Below are positions 1 to 5,579 of a stretch of DNA of 7,082 bases, piece after piece (positions within the stretch are counted from its first letter, which is position 1; every line of letters begins with the position of its first letter). Origin of the DNA: an uncultured Lachnospiraceae bacterium (GTDB lineage: Bacteria; Bacillota; Clostridia; Lachnospirales; Lachnospiraceae); NCBI GenBank assembly GCA_902803745.1, contig CADCRB010000033.1, positions 1-7,082 of the forward strand, in the 5' to 3' direction. The notes beneath the pieces are model-generated. The model did no database searches. It saw only the letters and a program-made list of their open reading frames with translations, and had not been told where the DNA came from. A program made the position numbers and the translations under genes.

Positions 1-33
1 AACGCATGAAATACATAGGACTGACCGCATCGC

Positions 34-648
34 TTAATACAGCCTGAATAAGCCGAATACCTTGCCAAGGATCTTACAGTCACTGACTATGATCGGATCC
101 ATATCATCATTCTCAGGCTGAAGTCTGATATGATCCTTTTCCTTATAGAAAGTTTTGACCGTAGCCGAATCATCCACAAGCGCAACAACGAGGTCACCGT
201 TATTTGCAGAATTAGTTTCCATCACAAAGACATAATCGCCGTCATTGATGCCGATATTGATCATGCTTTCACCCTGAACCTTTAATGCAAAGCATTGGGA
301 ATTGGGAGCCATCTCTACAGGGAACGGAAAATAATTCTCGATATTCTGCTGGGCTAAGATCGGCTGGCCGGCTGCAACGTTTCCTACAAGCGGAATATTT
401 GTCACTTCACGACGTCCCAGATTAAAATCGTCATCCAATATCTCGATAGCTCTTGGCTTAGTCGGATCCCTCCTGATATATCCATTCTTTTCCAGCGTCT
501 CCAGATGAGCATGCACAGATGAAGTTGATTTAAGATCCACAGCCTGGCAGATATCCCTTACAGCCGGCGGATATCCTTTTGACAGGATCTCTGACTTTAT
601 ATATTCCAATATCTGTCTTTGTTTTTCTGTGATCTTTCCCTGAGCCAT
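34..648 (-). CDS. lexA: LexA, SOS-response transcriptional repressor
   Basis: This is the self-cleaving repressor of the SOS regulon. It binds operators as a dimer and cuts itself when stimulated by RecA filaments. The 204-residue product has an N-terminal winged helix-turn-helix (about 1-70; the stretch around GYPPAVRDICQAV and STSSVHAHLETLEKNGYIRR is typical) and a C-terminal S24 peptidase domain. The Ala93-Gly94 cleavage site lies in VAAGQP, the nucleophile is Ser128 in GESM and the general base is Lys165 in SATVKTF; these positions nearly match Bacillus LexA. I chose the ATG at 646-648 because AAAGGA lies 7 nt upstream; a start 10 codons earlier (678) would add MIIIHRKETN, which does not look like a LexA N-terminus. 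The gene is divergent from a LysM gene, and LexA operators lie between them, so autoregulation is expected. All key residues are present. Confidence 0.97.
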   Translation of the reverse strand: MAQGKITEKQRQILEYIKSEILSKGYPPAVRDICQAVDLKSTSSVHAHLETLEKNGYIRRDPTKPRAIEILDDDFNLGRREVTNIPLVGNVAAGQPILAQQNIENYFPFPVEMAPNSQCFALKVQGESMINIGINDGDYVFVMETNSANNGDLVVALVDDSATVKTFYKEKDHIRLQPENDDMDPIIVSDCKILGKVFGLFRLY

Positions 649-706
649 GTTTGTTTCCTTTCTATGAATAATGATCATTTTCTGCTGTATTTTGTCTTTC
701 TAAATC

Positions 707-735
707 ATTCTACCACAAAATATAAAAAAATAGAA
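707..735 (-). promoter_or_regulatory. Probable lexA promoter (extended -10)
   Basis: Read on the minus strand, TGGTAGAAT (707-715) is a TAGAAT -10 element preceded by TG at the extended -10 position. Seventeen bases further upstream (730-735) the -35 region is poor (TTCTAT), which fits an extended -10 promoter. LexA box 1 (732-745) overlaps this -35 region, as expected for an autoregulated lexA. The assignment rests on sequence only. Confidence 0.5.
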
Positions 736-745
736 CATCTTTTCG
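732..745. promoter_or_regulatory. LexA operator, box 1
   Basis: AGAACATCTTTTCG compares with the Gram-positive SOS box CGAACNNNNGTTCG. The left half GAAC is intact and the right half is TTTC in place of GTTC. It lies over the likely -35 region of lexA and directly abuts box 2. Confidence 0.6.
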
Positions 746-758
746 GAAAATATGTTCG
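745..758. promoter_or_regulatory. LexA operator, box 2
   Basis: GGAAAATATGTTCG has a perfect right half (GTTCG) and an ATAT centre, with GAAA in place of GAAC on the left. Its centre is 13 bp from that of box 1 and the 14-mers share one base, so occupancy of both by LexA dimers would be crowded or cooperative. Confidence 0.65.
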
Positions 759-767
759 ATTTTTGTA

Positions 768-796
768 TTGACATCAGAATATATGTTCGATATAAT
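768..796 (+). promoter_or_regulatory. Sigma-A promoter of the YneA-like gene
   Basis: A consensus -35 TTGACA (768-773), a 17 bp spacer and a consensus -10 TATAAT (791-796) predict transcription starting near 803. LexA box 3 fills the spacer and box 4 begins at the predicted start. This is a strong promoter that would be silent while LexA is bound, the usual design of a tightly controlled SOS gene. Confidence 0.88.
776..789. promoter_or_regulatory. LexA operator, box 3
   Basis: AGAATATATGTTCG has a perfect right half and an ATAT centre, with GAAT in place of GAAC. It sits between the -35 and -10 of the LysM gene promoter, where bound LexA would exclude RNA polymerase. Confidence 0.78.
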
Positions 797-803
797 GCTT
801 ATA

Positions 804-817
804 CAAACAAACGTTCG
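804..817. promoter_or_regulatory. LexA operator, box 4
   Basis: CAAACAAACGTTCG has a perfect right half (GTTCG), with AAAC in place of GAAC on the left. It lies at the predicted transcription start of the LysM gene. Its centre is 28 bp from box 3, roughly a whole number of helical turns. Confidence 0.65.
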
Positions 818-852
818 ACATTTTTACAATATTACGATTATGAGGTGAGATG

Positions 853-1233
853 ATGCAAAAGAGAGATCATAGAGAAAAGAATAATATATTGAAAAGAGCT
901 GAAACAAGAAGAAAGCTCGCGCGTCAGGTTAATATCCTTCGTTTCGTGTCTGCCCTTCTGATCGTAATGACCATAGCTACCTTCAGCCTTTCCATCAGCT
1001 CCTTTGCAAGTGAAAGAGACGGCGGCAGCTCCTATAAATATTATACATCTTATACAGTAAAGGACGGTGATAATCTCAGCAGACTGGCTGATGAATATAT
1101 GACAAAAGAATATAGCTCAGCCGGAAAATATATATCGGAAGTTGTCTCGATCAATCATTTATTATCTGCATCCGACATATATGCCGGTCAGGTGATAATA
1201 CTTCCATATTATTCGATGGATCTGAAGCATTGA
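853..1233 (+). CDS. yneA: YneA-like SOS cell-division inhibitor (membrane-anchored LysM protein)
   Basis: The 126-residue protein has a strongly basic N-terminal tail (about 1-27), one hydrophobic segment (about 28-51, from NILRFVSALLIV to SSFA) and an extracytoplasmic LysM domain (about 65-118, YTVKDGDNLSRLADEY through YAGQVIILPYY). In Bacillus subtilis, YneA has the same anchor-plus-LysM design, is transcribed divergently from lexA and delays division during the SOS response. Here the same location, the LexA operators and the consensus promoter support the equivalent role, although sequence identity to YneA cannot be judged by eye. Two ATGs are adjacent (850 and 853); GAGG at 842-845 is 7 nt from the second and 4 nt from the first, so I prefer 853. 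A signal-peptidase-like SFA-S junction follows the membrane segment, so release from the membrane is possible. The basic tail appears longer than in Bacillus YneA. Confidence 0.82.
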   Translation: MQKRDHREKNNILKRAETRRKLARQVNILRFVSALLIVMTIATFSLSISSFASERDGGSSYKYYTSYTVKDGDNLSRLADEYMTKEYSSAGKYISEVVSINHLLSASDIYAGQVIILPYYSMDLKH

Positions 1234-1259
1234 TTTCAGATCCCGGGAGGCAGATTTTT
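1218..1259 (+). terminator. Hairpin between convergent yneA and rsfS, weak terminator candidate
   Basis: GGATCTGAA (1218-1226) pairs with TTCAGATCC (1235-1243), giving a 9 bp stem and an 8-nt loop that contains the stop codon of the LysM gene. A run of five T (1255-1259) follows on the plus strand, but only after 11 bases, which is not canonical. The minus strand has no T-run after the stem. With only 25 bp between the converging genes, this is the only visible candidate for ending either transcript. Confidence 0.35.
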
Positions 1260-1606
1260 CAGGGTTCTATATCCAGACAGATACCACCCTTCCACAAATG
1301 CTCCAGGTTATAGAACTCTCTTGCCTCACTGTCGAACAGATGGATTATGATATCTCCATAGTCCATTAGGATCCAGTTAGATCTGTCTTTAGAATGACCT
1401 TCGATGCTTTTTACATTGATACCGGCTTTATACATATATTCTTCAACAGCATCCAGCAAGGCCTCCATCTGATGGATATTATTTGCAGTTGCAATGACAA
1501 AATAGTCCGCTATCTCAGAAAGATTTGATATCTCTATCACCTTGATGTCTTCTGCCTTCTTATCATCAAGAGACTTATATAATCCGTTAATTATTTCTCT
1601 GTCCAT
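1259..1606 (-). CDS. rsfS: Ribosomal silencing factor RsfS
   Basis: This 115-residue protein of the RsfS/Iojap/YbeB family binds ribosomal protein L14 on the 50S subunit and blocks 30S joining, which lowers translation in starvation or stationary phase. The full family length is present. Recognisable features are the IADYFVIATANNIHQM segment (about 33-47), the SIEG.....W.L.D.GD.I.H.F core (about 67-91) and the C-terminal R-FYNLE-LW signature (about 95-105). The ATG has AAAGGAG 7 nt upstream and begins 3 nt after the yqeK stop, so the two are translated from one message. It is the last gene of the rplU operon, and its 3' end faces the LysM gene. Confidence 0.96.
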   Translation of the reverse strand: MDREIINGLYKSLDDKKAEDIKVIEISNLSEIADYFVIATANNIHQMEALLDAVEEYMYKAGINVKSIEGHSKDRSNWILMDYGDIIIHLFDSEAREFYNLEHLWKGGICLDIEP

Positions 1607-1609
1607 TGA

Positions 1610-2188
1610 TCAGCTCCTTTGACTGCTGTAATATTCATATGTCATTTTTGTCATGGGATCTACCGGAGCATCCTTCTTCTTACCCAGATAATTCAATGTA
1701 TCATACAGTATCTTTTCCACAGCCCTGTCAAGATCTGTAAAAGCCAGCTGTCTGATCTCCTTCAGATTTGCAGCCTGATCACGTCGCGGCTCTATAAAGT
1801 CCGCTGTAAAAATGATCTTCTGCATGAGACTCATCTCCGGTTCTCCTGTAGTATGAGTCCTTATTGCTGCAAGAATGTCATCATCAGAAATACCATATTT
1901 ATTCTCGGCAATGTAAGCTCCAAGCTTTGCATGGATCAGCGCAGGATTTTCCTTTTCGAACCTGCTGAGCTCTATGCCGTATTTGTCACACAATCTGAAC
2001 TTTTCATCTGTCGGGATACATTTTGCGCAATCATGCAAAAGTCCGGCTGTATATGCCTTATCCAGATCCTCTCCGTATCTCATGGCAAGACATGCTGCGG
2101 TATATGCTACTCCGAGTGTATGCTGATATCTGTCCCTGTCAAGTTCCTTTTTTATTTTTCTTTTTAATAAATCATTTTTCTCAGTCAT
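1610..2188 (-). CDS. yqeK: YqeK, HD-domain symmetrical Ap4A hydrolase
   Basis: The 192-residue product matches the YqeK family in length and in HD-type metal ligands: His23 (RYQHTLGV), His52-Asp53 (LLHDCAK), His86 (LIHAKLG), His112 (RTHTTG) and Asp130 (FTADFIEPRRD). Members of this family use a dinuclear iron site to split diadenosine tetraphosphate symmetrically into two ADP, clearing this stress nucleotide. The start codon overlaps the nadD stop as ATGA (4 nt), a typical translational-coupling arrangement; the Shine-Dalgarno is weak, which fits coupling. The fixed nadD-yqeK pairing supports the assignment. All expected ligands are present. Confidence 0.94.
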   Translation of the reverse strand: MTEKNDLLKRKIKKELDRDRYQHTLGVAYTAACLAMRYGEDLDKAYTAGLLHDCAKCIPTDEKFRLCDKYGIELSRFEKENPALIHAKLGAYIAENKYGISDDDILAAIRTHTTGEPEMSLMQKIIFTADFIEPRRDQAANLKEIRQLAFTDLDRAVEKILYDTLNYLGKKKDAPVDPMTKMTYEYYSSQRS

Positions 2189-2802
2189 CTGTACAATCCG
2201 TTTTTAATGATATAGTCCGCAACATCTTCGGGTACAAAAGATCTTATATCCTCTCCTTTTGCCGCGGCCTGTCTAATCATACTTGAAGAAAGATCTGAAA
2301 TGTTTATTTCCAAAACCCTGATACGGGCATCATATCTTTTCTCATAATAAGTTATCTTCTGTTTTAACTTTTCATCAGTATAATTGTTTCTGTCAATTCT
2401 TGAAGCGACAGTCAGGATACAGTTTGAAAATATATACTCCGGATTTCTCCAGTTTTCAAGCATAAATAATGTATCTGCACCGATAATATAATAAAATTCA
2501 GCATCAGGATACTGCAACGAAAGCTCTTTTAACGTATCACAGGTATAAGAATTACCTTTTCGTTTCAGCTCTATATCCGAAAGCTCGATATAAGGTATAC
2601 CACTGACTGCAAGACGGCACATTTCGTATCTTTTATCTGCAGAAAGTACATTTGTACCCTCCTTCAGATAAGAAATCCCGCTGGGGATAAGGAGTATCTT
2701 GTCAGGCTGAAGCTGCTCATAAGCTTTCTTTGCCAAAAGCAGGTGCTGATTGTGTATGGGATTAAAGGTGCCTCCCAATATTCCAATATCTTTTGAAGAC
2801 AT
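2185..2802 (-). CDS. nadD: Nicotinate-nucleotide adenylyltransferase NadD
   Basis: NadD transfers AMP from ATP to nicotinic acid mononucleotide, giving deamido-NAD, the second-to-last step of NAD synthesis. The 205-residue protein starts with the nucleotidyltransferase signature GGTFNPIHNQHL (about 10-21), has IGADTLFMLENWRNPE (about 107-122) and ends with the SSSMIR phosphate-binding motif (172-177, usually ISSTxIR) before FVPEDVADYI. One oddity is that the normally H-x-G-H motif reads His-Asn-Gln-His (17-20). The usual PPHK stretch is replaced by SGISYLKEG. Two starts are possible: the ATG at 2802 used here, or a TTG one codon upstream (2805); AAGGGT is 10 nt from the ATG and 7 nt from the TTG. 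It lies between yhbY and yqeK, the common Firmicutes order. Confidence 0.95.
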   Translation of the reverse strand: MSSKDIGILGGTFNPIHNQHLLLAKKAYEQLQPDKILLIPSGISYLKEGTNVLSADKRYEMCRLAVSGIPYIELSDIELKRKGNSYTCDTLKELSLQYPDAEFYYIIGADTLFMLENWRNPEYIFSNCILTVASRIDRNNYTDEKLKQKITYYEKRYDARIRVLEINISDLSSSMIRQAAAKGEDIRSFVPEDVADYIIKNGLYR

Positions 2803-2824
2803 CAAAATTTATACCCTTACATTA

Positions 2825-3121
2825 TCATTTTGGGGGAAGCTCTATCTTTGGCTTCTTTGCCGGACGATAAAGGACAAATTTTCGTCCAATGACCTGAACC
2901 GCGACAGCCTTTGTCCTTTGTGCCGCTGTATCAGAAAGAGCTCTGATATCATCCTCACAGTTCTTTTCTACTGAAACCTTGATAAGCTCTCTGGCGGCAA
3001 GCGCCTCATCCAGCCCGCGCACTATTTCAGGTGTGAGTGATTCTTTCCCGATCCTGTATACAGGATCCATATCCATTGCAAGTGATCTGAGATACGCTCT
3101 TTGTTTTGATGTAAGTGTCAT
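2825..3121 (-). CDS. yhbY: YhbY/YqeI-family CRM-domain RNA-binding protein, ribosome assembly
   Basis: This is a 98-residue single CRM (chloroplast RNA splicing and ribosome maturation) domain. Such proteins associate with pre-50S particles. The family pattern is clear: LTSKQRAYLRSLA at the start, RIGKESLTPEIV (about 23-34) where the GxxG RNA-binding loop falls, ALAARELIKVSVEKNC (about 40-55), and VIGRKFVLYRPAKKPKIELP at the C-terminus, very like Bacillus YqeI. The loop is G-K-E-S, so the second glycine is absent. AGGGAG lies 5 nt before the ATG. The gene follows obgE by 31 nt and precedes nadD by about 20 nt within the operon. Confidence 0.94.
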   Translation of the reverse strand: MTLTSKQRAYLRSLAMDMDPVYRIGKESLTPEIVRGLDEALAARELIKVSVEKNCEDDIRALSDTAAQRTKAVAVQVIGRKFVLYRPAKKPKIELPPK

Positions 3122-3152
3122 ATTATCTCCCTTAACCGGACTTTATATATCA

Positions 3153-4442
3153 TCAGGTGAAGTATTCAAAATAATGACCGTACATGCGTACAGTGTCACC
3201 TTCTTCGATACCAAGTCGTTTCAATTCCTCATCTATTCCGTTTTCCTTAATGAATTTCTGGAAGAAAAGGAATCCTTTTTCTGAATTCAGATTTGTATAA
3301 CCGAGCATTTTTTCAATACGCGGTCCCTCTATCACATATTCGTTCTGCTTTGCATCAAAGCTTACGGTAAAGGGTTCTGAAGCCGGGATATGGAATTCAG
3401 GGAAATACTCCTGTGTGAATCTTGCTCCTTCATCCTTATGACGCTCTACAAGCTCCGATACATAATACAGGAGTTCTTTCAATCCATCACCAGTGGCAGC
3501 ACTGACAGGAAATACTTTTGTCTCTCCCTTCTCATATCTGTCGCGGAGCTTTTGCAGTATACCAGCCTTTTCATCATCAGACAGGATATCAGTCTTATTT
3601 GCAGCGATCACCTGAGGTCTTTTTGACATATCCGCATTGTAGGAAATGAGCTCATGATCTATCTTCGCAATATCTTCCAGCGGATCCCTTCCCTCTGTGC
3701 CTGCAGCATCAACCATATGGATCAGTACCTTTGTCCTCTCAATATGACGGAGAAAATCATGACCCAGTCCTGCTCCTTCGGAAGCTCCCTCAATGAGACC
3801 CGGTATATCAGCGATCACAAAACCCGAAGCCCCCTCCATATCTACCACACCCAGATTTGGCTCCAGGGTGGTAAAATGATAATCCGCAATTTTAGGTCTG
3901 GCATTGGTGACTCTTGATAAAAGCGTTGATTTGCCGGCGTTTGGAAATCCCACAAGACCGACATCAGCTATGCATTTGAGCTCCATTTCAATACGAAGCT
4001 CTATGGCGTCACCTCCGGCTTCGGCATATTGCGGGATCTGCATTGTAGATGTGGCATAGTGCCAGTTACCCTTTCCTCCTTTACCTCCGGACAGCGCATT
4101 AAACCTGACATTGTCTCCCGACATATCCGTTATTACTTTATGGGTAGACGCTTCAAATATCACTGTTCCCTCAGGCACCTTGAGTATCAGATCTTTTCCG
4201 CTCTTACCATGGCGCCGGTTGCCGCCGCCTTCTTCCCCGTTTTCAGCCGAAAACTTCTTTTTATATCGAAAATCCTGAAGGGTATTCATCCCTTTATCAA
4301 CAACAAAAATAACGTCGCCGCCTTTTCCGCCGTCGCCGCCATCAGGGCCACCGGCTGCCACATATTTTTCTCTGTGGAAGCTTACATGCCCATCGCCGCC
4401 TTTTCCTGACCTGATTGTAACTTCTGTATGATCTATGAACAT
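3153..4442 (-). CDS. obgE: Obg/CgtA GTPase, 50S ribosome assembly
   Basis: This is a full-length Obg (429 residues) with three domains. The glycine-rich Obg fold covers about 1-158 (GKGGDGHVSFHREKYV, GGPDGGDGGKGG, GNWHYATS). The G domain covers about 159-335, with G1 GFPNAGKST (165-173), G2 FTTLEPNLG (190-198), G3 DIPGLIEGA (212-220), G4 NKTD (282-285) and G5 SAATG (314-318). A C-terminal OCT domain follows (about 355-429). Obg binds the 50S subunit, takes part in its late assembly and links it to nucleotide (ppGpp/GTP) status; it is usually essential. MFIDH at the start is the standard Obg N-terminus, although the ribosome binding site is weak (GGA 4 nt before the ATG). A 99 nt gap with a strong hairpin separates it from rpmA. 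Confidence 0.98.
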   Translation of the reverse strand: MFIDHTEVTIRSGKGGDGHVSFHREKYVAAGGPDGGDGGKGGDVIFVVDKGMNTLQDFRYKKKFSAENGEEGGGNRRHGKSGKDLILKVPEGTVIFEASTHKVITDMSGDNVRFNALSGGKGGKGNWHYATSTMQIPQYAEAGGDAIELRIEMELKCIADVGLVGFPNAGKSTLLSRVTNARPKIADYHFTTLEPNLGVVDMEGASGFVIADIPGLIEGASEGAGLGHDFLRHIERTKVLIHMVDAAGTEGRDPLEDIAKIDHELISYNADMSKRPQVIAANKTDILSDDEKAGILQKLRDRYEKGETKVFPVSAATGDGLKELLYYVSELVERHKDEGARFTQEYFPEFHIPASEPFTVSFDAKQNEYVIEGPRIEKMLGYTNLNSEKGFLFFQKFIKENGIDEELKRLGIEEGDTVRMYGHYFEYFT

Positions 4443-4461
4443 ATTTCCGATTAAACACCAA

Positions 4462-4490
4462 GGACTCCGGACCGTATCAGCCCGAAGTCC
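4462..4490 (-). other. Stable hairpin in the rpmA-obgE gap
   Basis: On the minus strand, GGACTTCGG pairs with CCGGAGTCC (one G:U), giving a 9 bp stem and an 11-nt loop. The stem is preceded by a G run and followed by TTGGTGTTTAAT, which is only partly T-rich. It lies 19 nt before the obgE start. It could be a weak attenuator, an RNA-processing or stability element that separates high ribosomal-protein expression from lower obgE expression, or a simple intergenic structure. Confidence 0.5.
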
Positions 4491-4541
4491 CCCAAAAGCC
4501 TTATTGTGTCTTTACTTTGAAATCTTAGCGAGGTTTTCCGT

Positions 4542-4829
4542 TTACTTTGATTCTACGGCGTATACGCTTGCCTGTTTTCTGAATTTGTCCTTCCTCTCGA
4601 AACGGACAACTCCGTCAATAAGTGCATAGAGAGTATCATCTCCGCCCCTTCCGACATTCTTACCGGGATGGATATGTGTACCTCTCTGCCTGTACAGAAT
4701 ATTACCGGCCTTTACGAACTGACCGTCTGCCCTCTTAGCGCCAAGCCTTTTTGCCTCGGAATCACGTCCGTTCTTTGTGGACCCGACTCCCTTTTTATGA
4801 GCAAAGAACTGCAGATCTAATCTCAGCAT
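4542..4829 (-). CDS. rpmA: 50S ribosomal protein L27, precursor with Prp-cleaved N-terminus
   Basis: This 95-residue L27 sits near the peptidyl-transferase centre, where its N-terminal tail reaches the tRNA ends. The core is unmistakable: STKNGRDSEAKRLGAKR, LYRQRGTHIHPGKNVGRGGDDTL and GVVRFERK. The N-terminus, MLRLDLQFF followed by AHKKG, carries the Firmicutes extension that must be cut between Phe9 and Ala10 by the cysteine protease Prp, whose gene is directly upstream. AAGGAGG lies 8 nt before the ATG, a strong ribosome binding site. The gene begins 22 nt after prp. A 10-bp repeat covering the stop codon recurs in frame 30 bp downstream (reported as a finding). Confidence 0.98.
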   Translation of the reverse strand: MLRLDLQFFAHKKGVGSTKNGRDSEAKRLGAKRADGQFVKAGNILYRQRGTHIHPGKNVGRGGDDTLYALIDGVVRFERKDKFRKQASVYAVESK

Positions 4830-4851
4830 CTTCTTATCCTCCTTATGCTCC

Positions 4852-5178
4852 CTATCCTTCGACTACCTTAACGTATTTTCGTCCGTACTGCTCCTCTATA
4901 CTGACCATGCCAAGGTGCAGAGTACGAAGAAGAAGTTCTGATTTTTCTGAAGGCTTGTCATGAAGCCTTGCTTCGATAAATCCCTTTTTTCTGTCGATAG
5001 TGACAACCATATGCTCCTCAGGAAGGAACTGCTCTATGGCATTAAGAGTATTAATCGTAAGCATCGAGACCGCCGAGCATATTATATCGTTACCTGCTTC
5101 GGCAAAAAGCGCATGTCCGGAAACCTTAAACCCTGTGATATCCTGCGCCTTGTCCCTTTGGATCAAAACCTCAATCAT
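4852..5178 (-). CDS. prp: Ribosomal-processing cysteine protease Prp (YsxB)
   Basis: Prp removes the N-terminal extension of ribosomal protein L27. The 108-residue product shows the catalytic dyad His22 (VSGHALFAEAGND) and Cys34 (DIICSAVSML), at the same residue numbers as reported for the Staphylococcus aureus enzyme. The family fold ends with the LLLRTLHLGMVSIEEQY segment. Its substrate gene rpmA is the next gene, and that substrate carries the matching LQFF-A site, so enzyme and target form a self-consistent pair. The start is 6 nt after the rplU stop and no Shine-Dalgarno-like sequence is visible. The codon before the two preceding the ATG is a TAG stop in frame, so no upstream start is available; translation probably depends on coupling to rplU. 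Confidence 0.96.
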   Translation of the reverse strand: MIEVLIQRDKAQDITGFKVSGHALFAEAGNDIICSAVSMLTINTLNAIEQFLPEEHMVVTIDRKKGFIEARLHDKPSEKSELLLRTLHLGMVSIEEQYGRKYVKVVEG

Positions 5179-5184
5179 ACACTA

Positions 5185-5493
5185 TTAAGCGTTGATCTTG
5201 TCGATCTGTACCTTTGTGTATGCTTGCCTGTGTCCGTTCTTCTTATGATATCCGGACTTTCTCTTGTAGTGGTATACGATGATCTTTCTGCCTCTGACCT
5301 GATCTAAGACCTTGCCGGTAACAGATGCGGAATCCACAAAAGGATCGCCAACAGTCATCTTATCTCCGCCTACTGCGAGAACCTGGTCGAAAGTTACATC
5401 GGATCCTGCTTCGGCATCAAGCTTCTCAACAAAGATGACATCACCTTCAGAAACCTTGTACTGCTTTCCACCCGTCGCTATTACTGCGTACAT
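5185..5493 (-). CDS. rplU: 50S ribosomal protein L21
   Basis: This 102-residue protein has the L21 hallmarks: MYAVIATGGKQYKVSEGD at the start, a central VGDPFVDSASVTGKV, and the C-terminal KRKSGYHKKNGHRQAYT followed by KVQIDKI. It binds 23S rRNA and is needed for 50S assembly. AGGAGGT lies 8 nt before the ATG. It is the first gene of the operon and is preceded by its own promoter and a structured leader. In many bacteria L21 and L27 genes are adjacent; here prp lies between them, the usual Firmicutes arrangement. Confidence 0.98.
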   Translation of the reverse strand: MYAVIATGGKQYKVSEGDVIFVEKLDAEAGSDVTFDQVLAVGGDKMTVGDPFVDSASVTGKVLDQVRGRKIIVYHYKRKSGYHKKNGHRQAYTKVQIDKINA

Positions 5494-5573
5494 ATGGCTT
5501 TACCTCCTATATTTACTCGCTGCTTTCGGCGGTGTCCAAAAAAGACACTCTTAAGCCTTTTCATGCGGCATAC
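5494..5573 (-). ncRNA. Structured rplU 5' leader, candidate L21 leader
   Basis: From the predicted start near 5573 to the rplU ATG there is a roughly 80-nt leader. On the minus strand it forms GTGTC (5544-5548) paired with GACAC (5532-5536) around a U-rich loop, possibly enclosed by GCTT (5553-5556) paired with AAGC (5522-5525). Firmicutes rplU messages carry a known L21 leader element thought to mediate autoregulation. Position and hairpin fit, but I cannot confirm that the consensus matches. Confidence 0.5.
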
Positions 5574-5579
5574 CACGAT

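Noticed and set aside
1..33. Possible ends of neighbouring genes: a plus-strand frame ending at TAA 35-37, or a minus-strand ATG just after lexA
   Set aside because: Only 11 codons or fewer are visible and there is no recognisable motif or ribosome binding site.
649..678. Ten-codon N-terminal extension of lexA from an earlier ATG
   Set aside because: The internal ATG at 648 has a well-placed AAAGGA and gives the standard LexA N-terminus. The extension would run over that ribosome binding site.
1619..2286. Plus-strand open frames opposite yqeK and nadD
   Set aside because: They lie antisense to clear family members, have no ribosome binding site and encode Cys- and Ile-rich peptides typical of shadow frames.
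3390..4409. Plus-strand open frames opposite obgE
   Set aside because: The opposite strand encodes an intact Obg with every G motif; these frames are by-products of its codon use.
5522..5556. Intrinsic terminator before rplU
   Set aside because: The T-run is in the hairpin loop rather than after the stem, and the structure lies downstream of the promoter in the leader.
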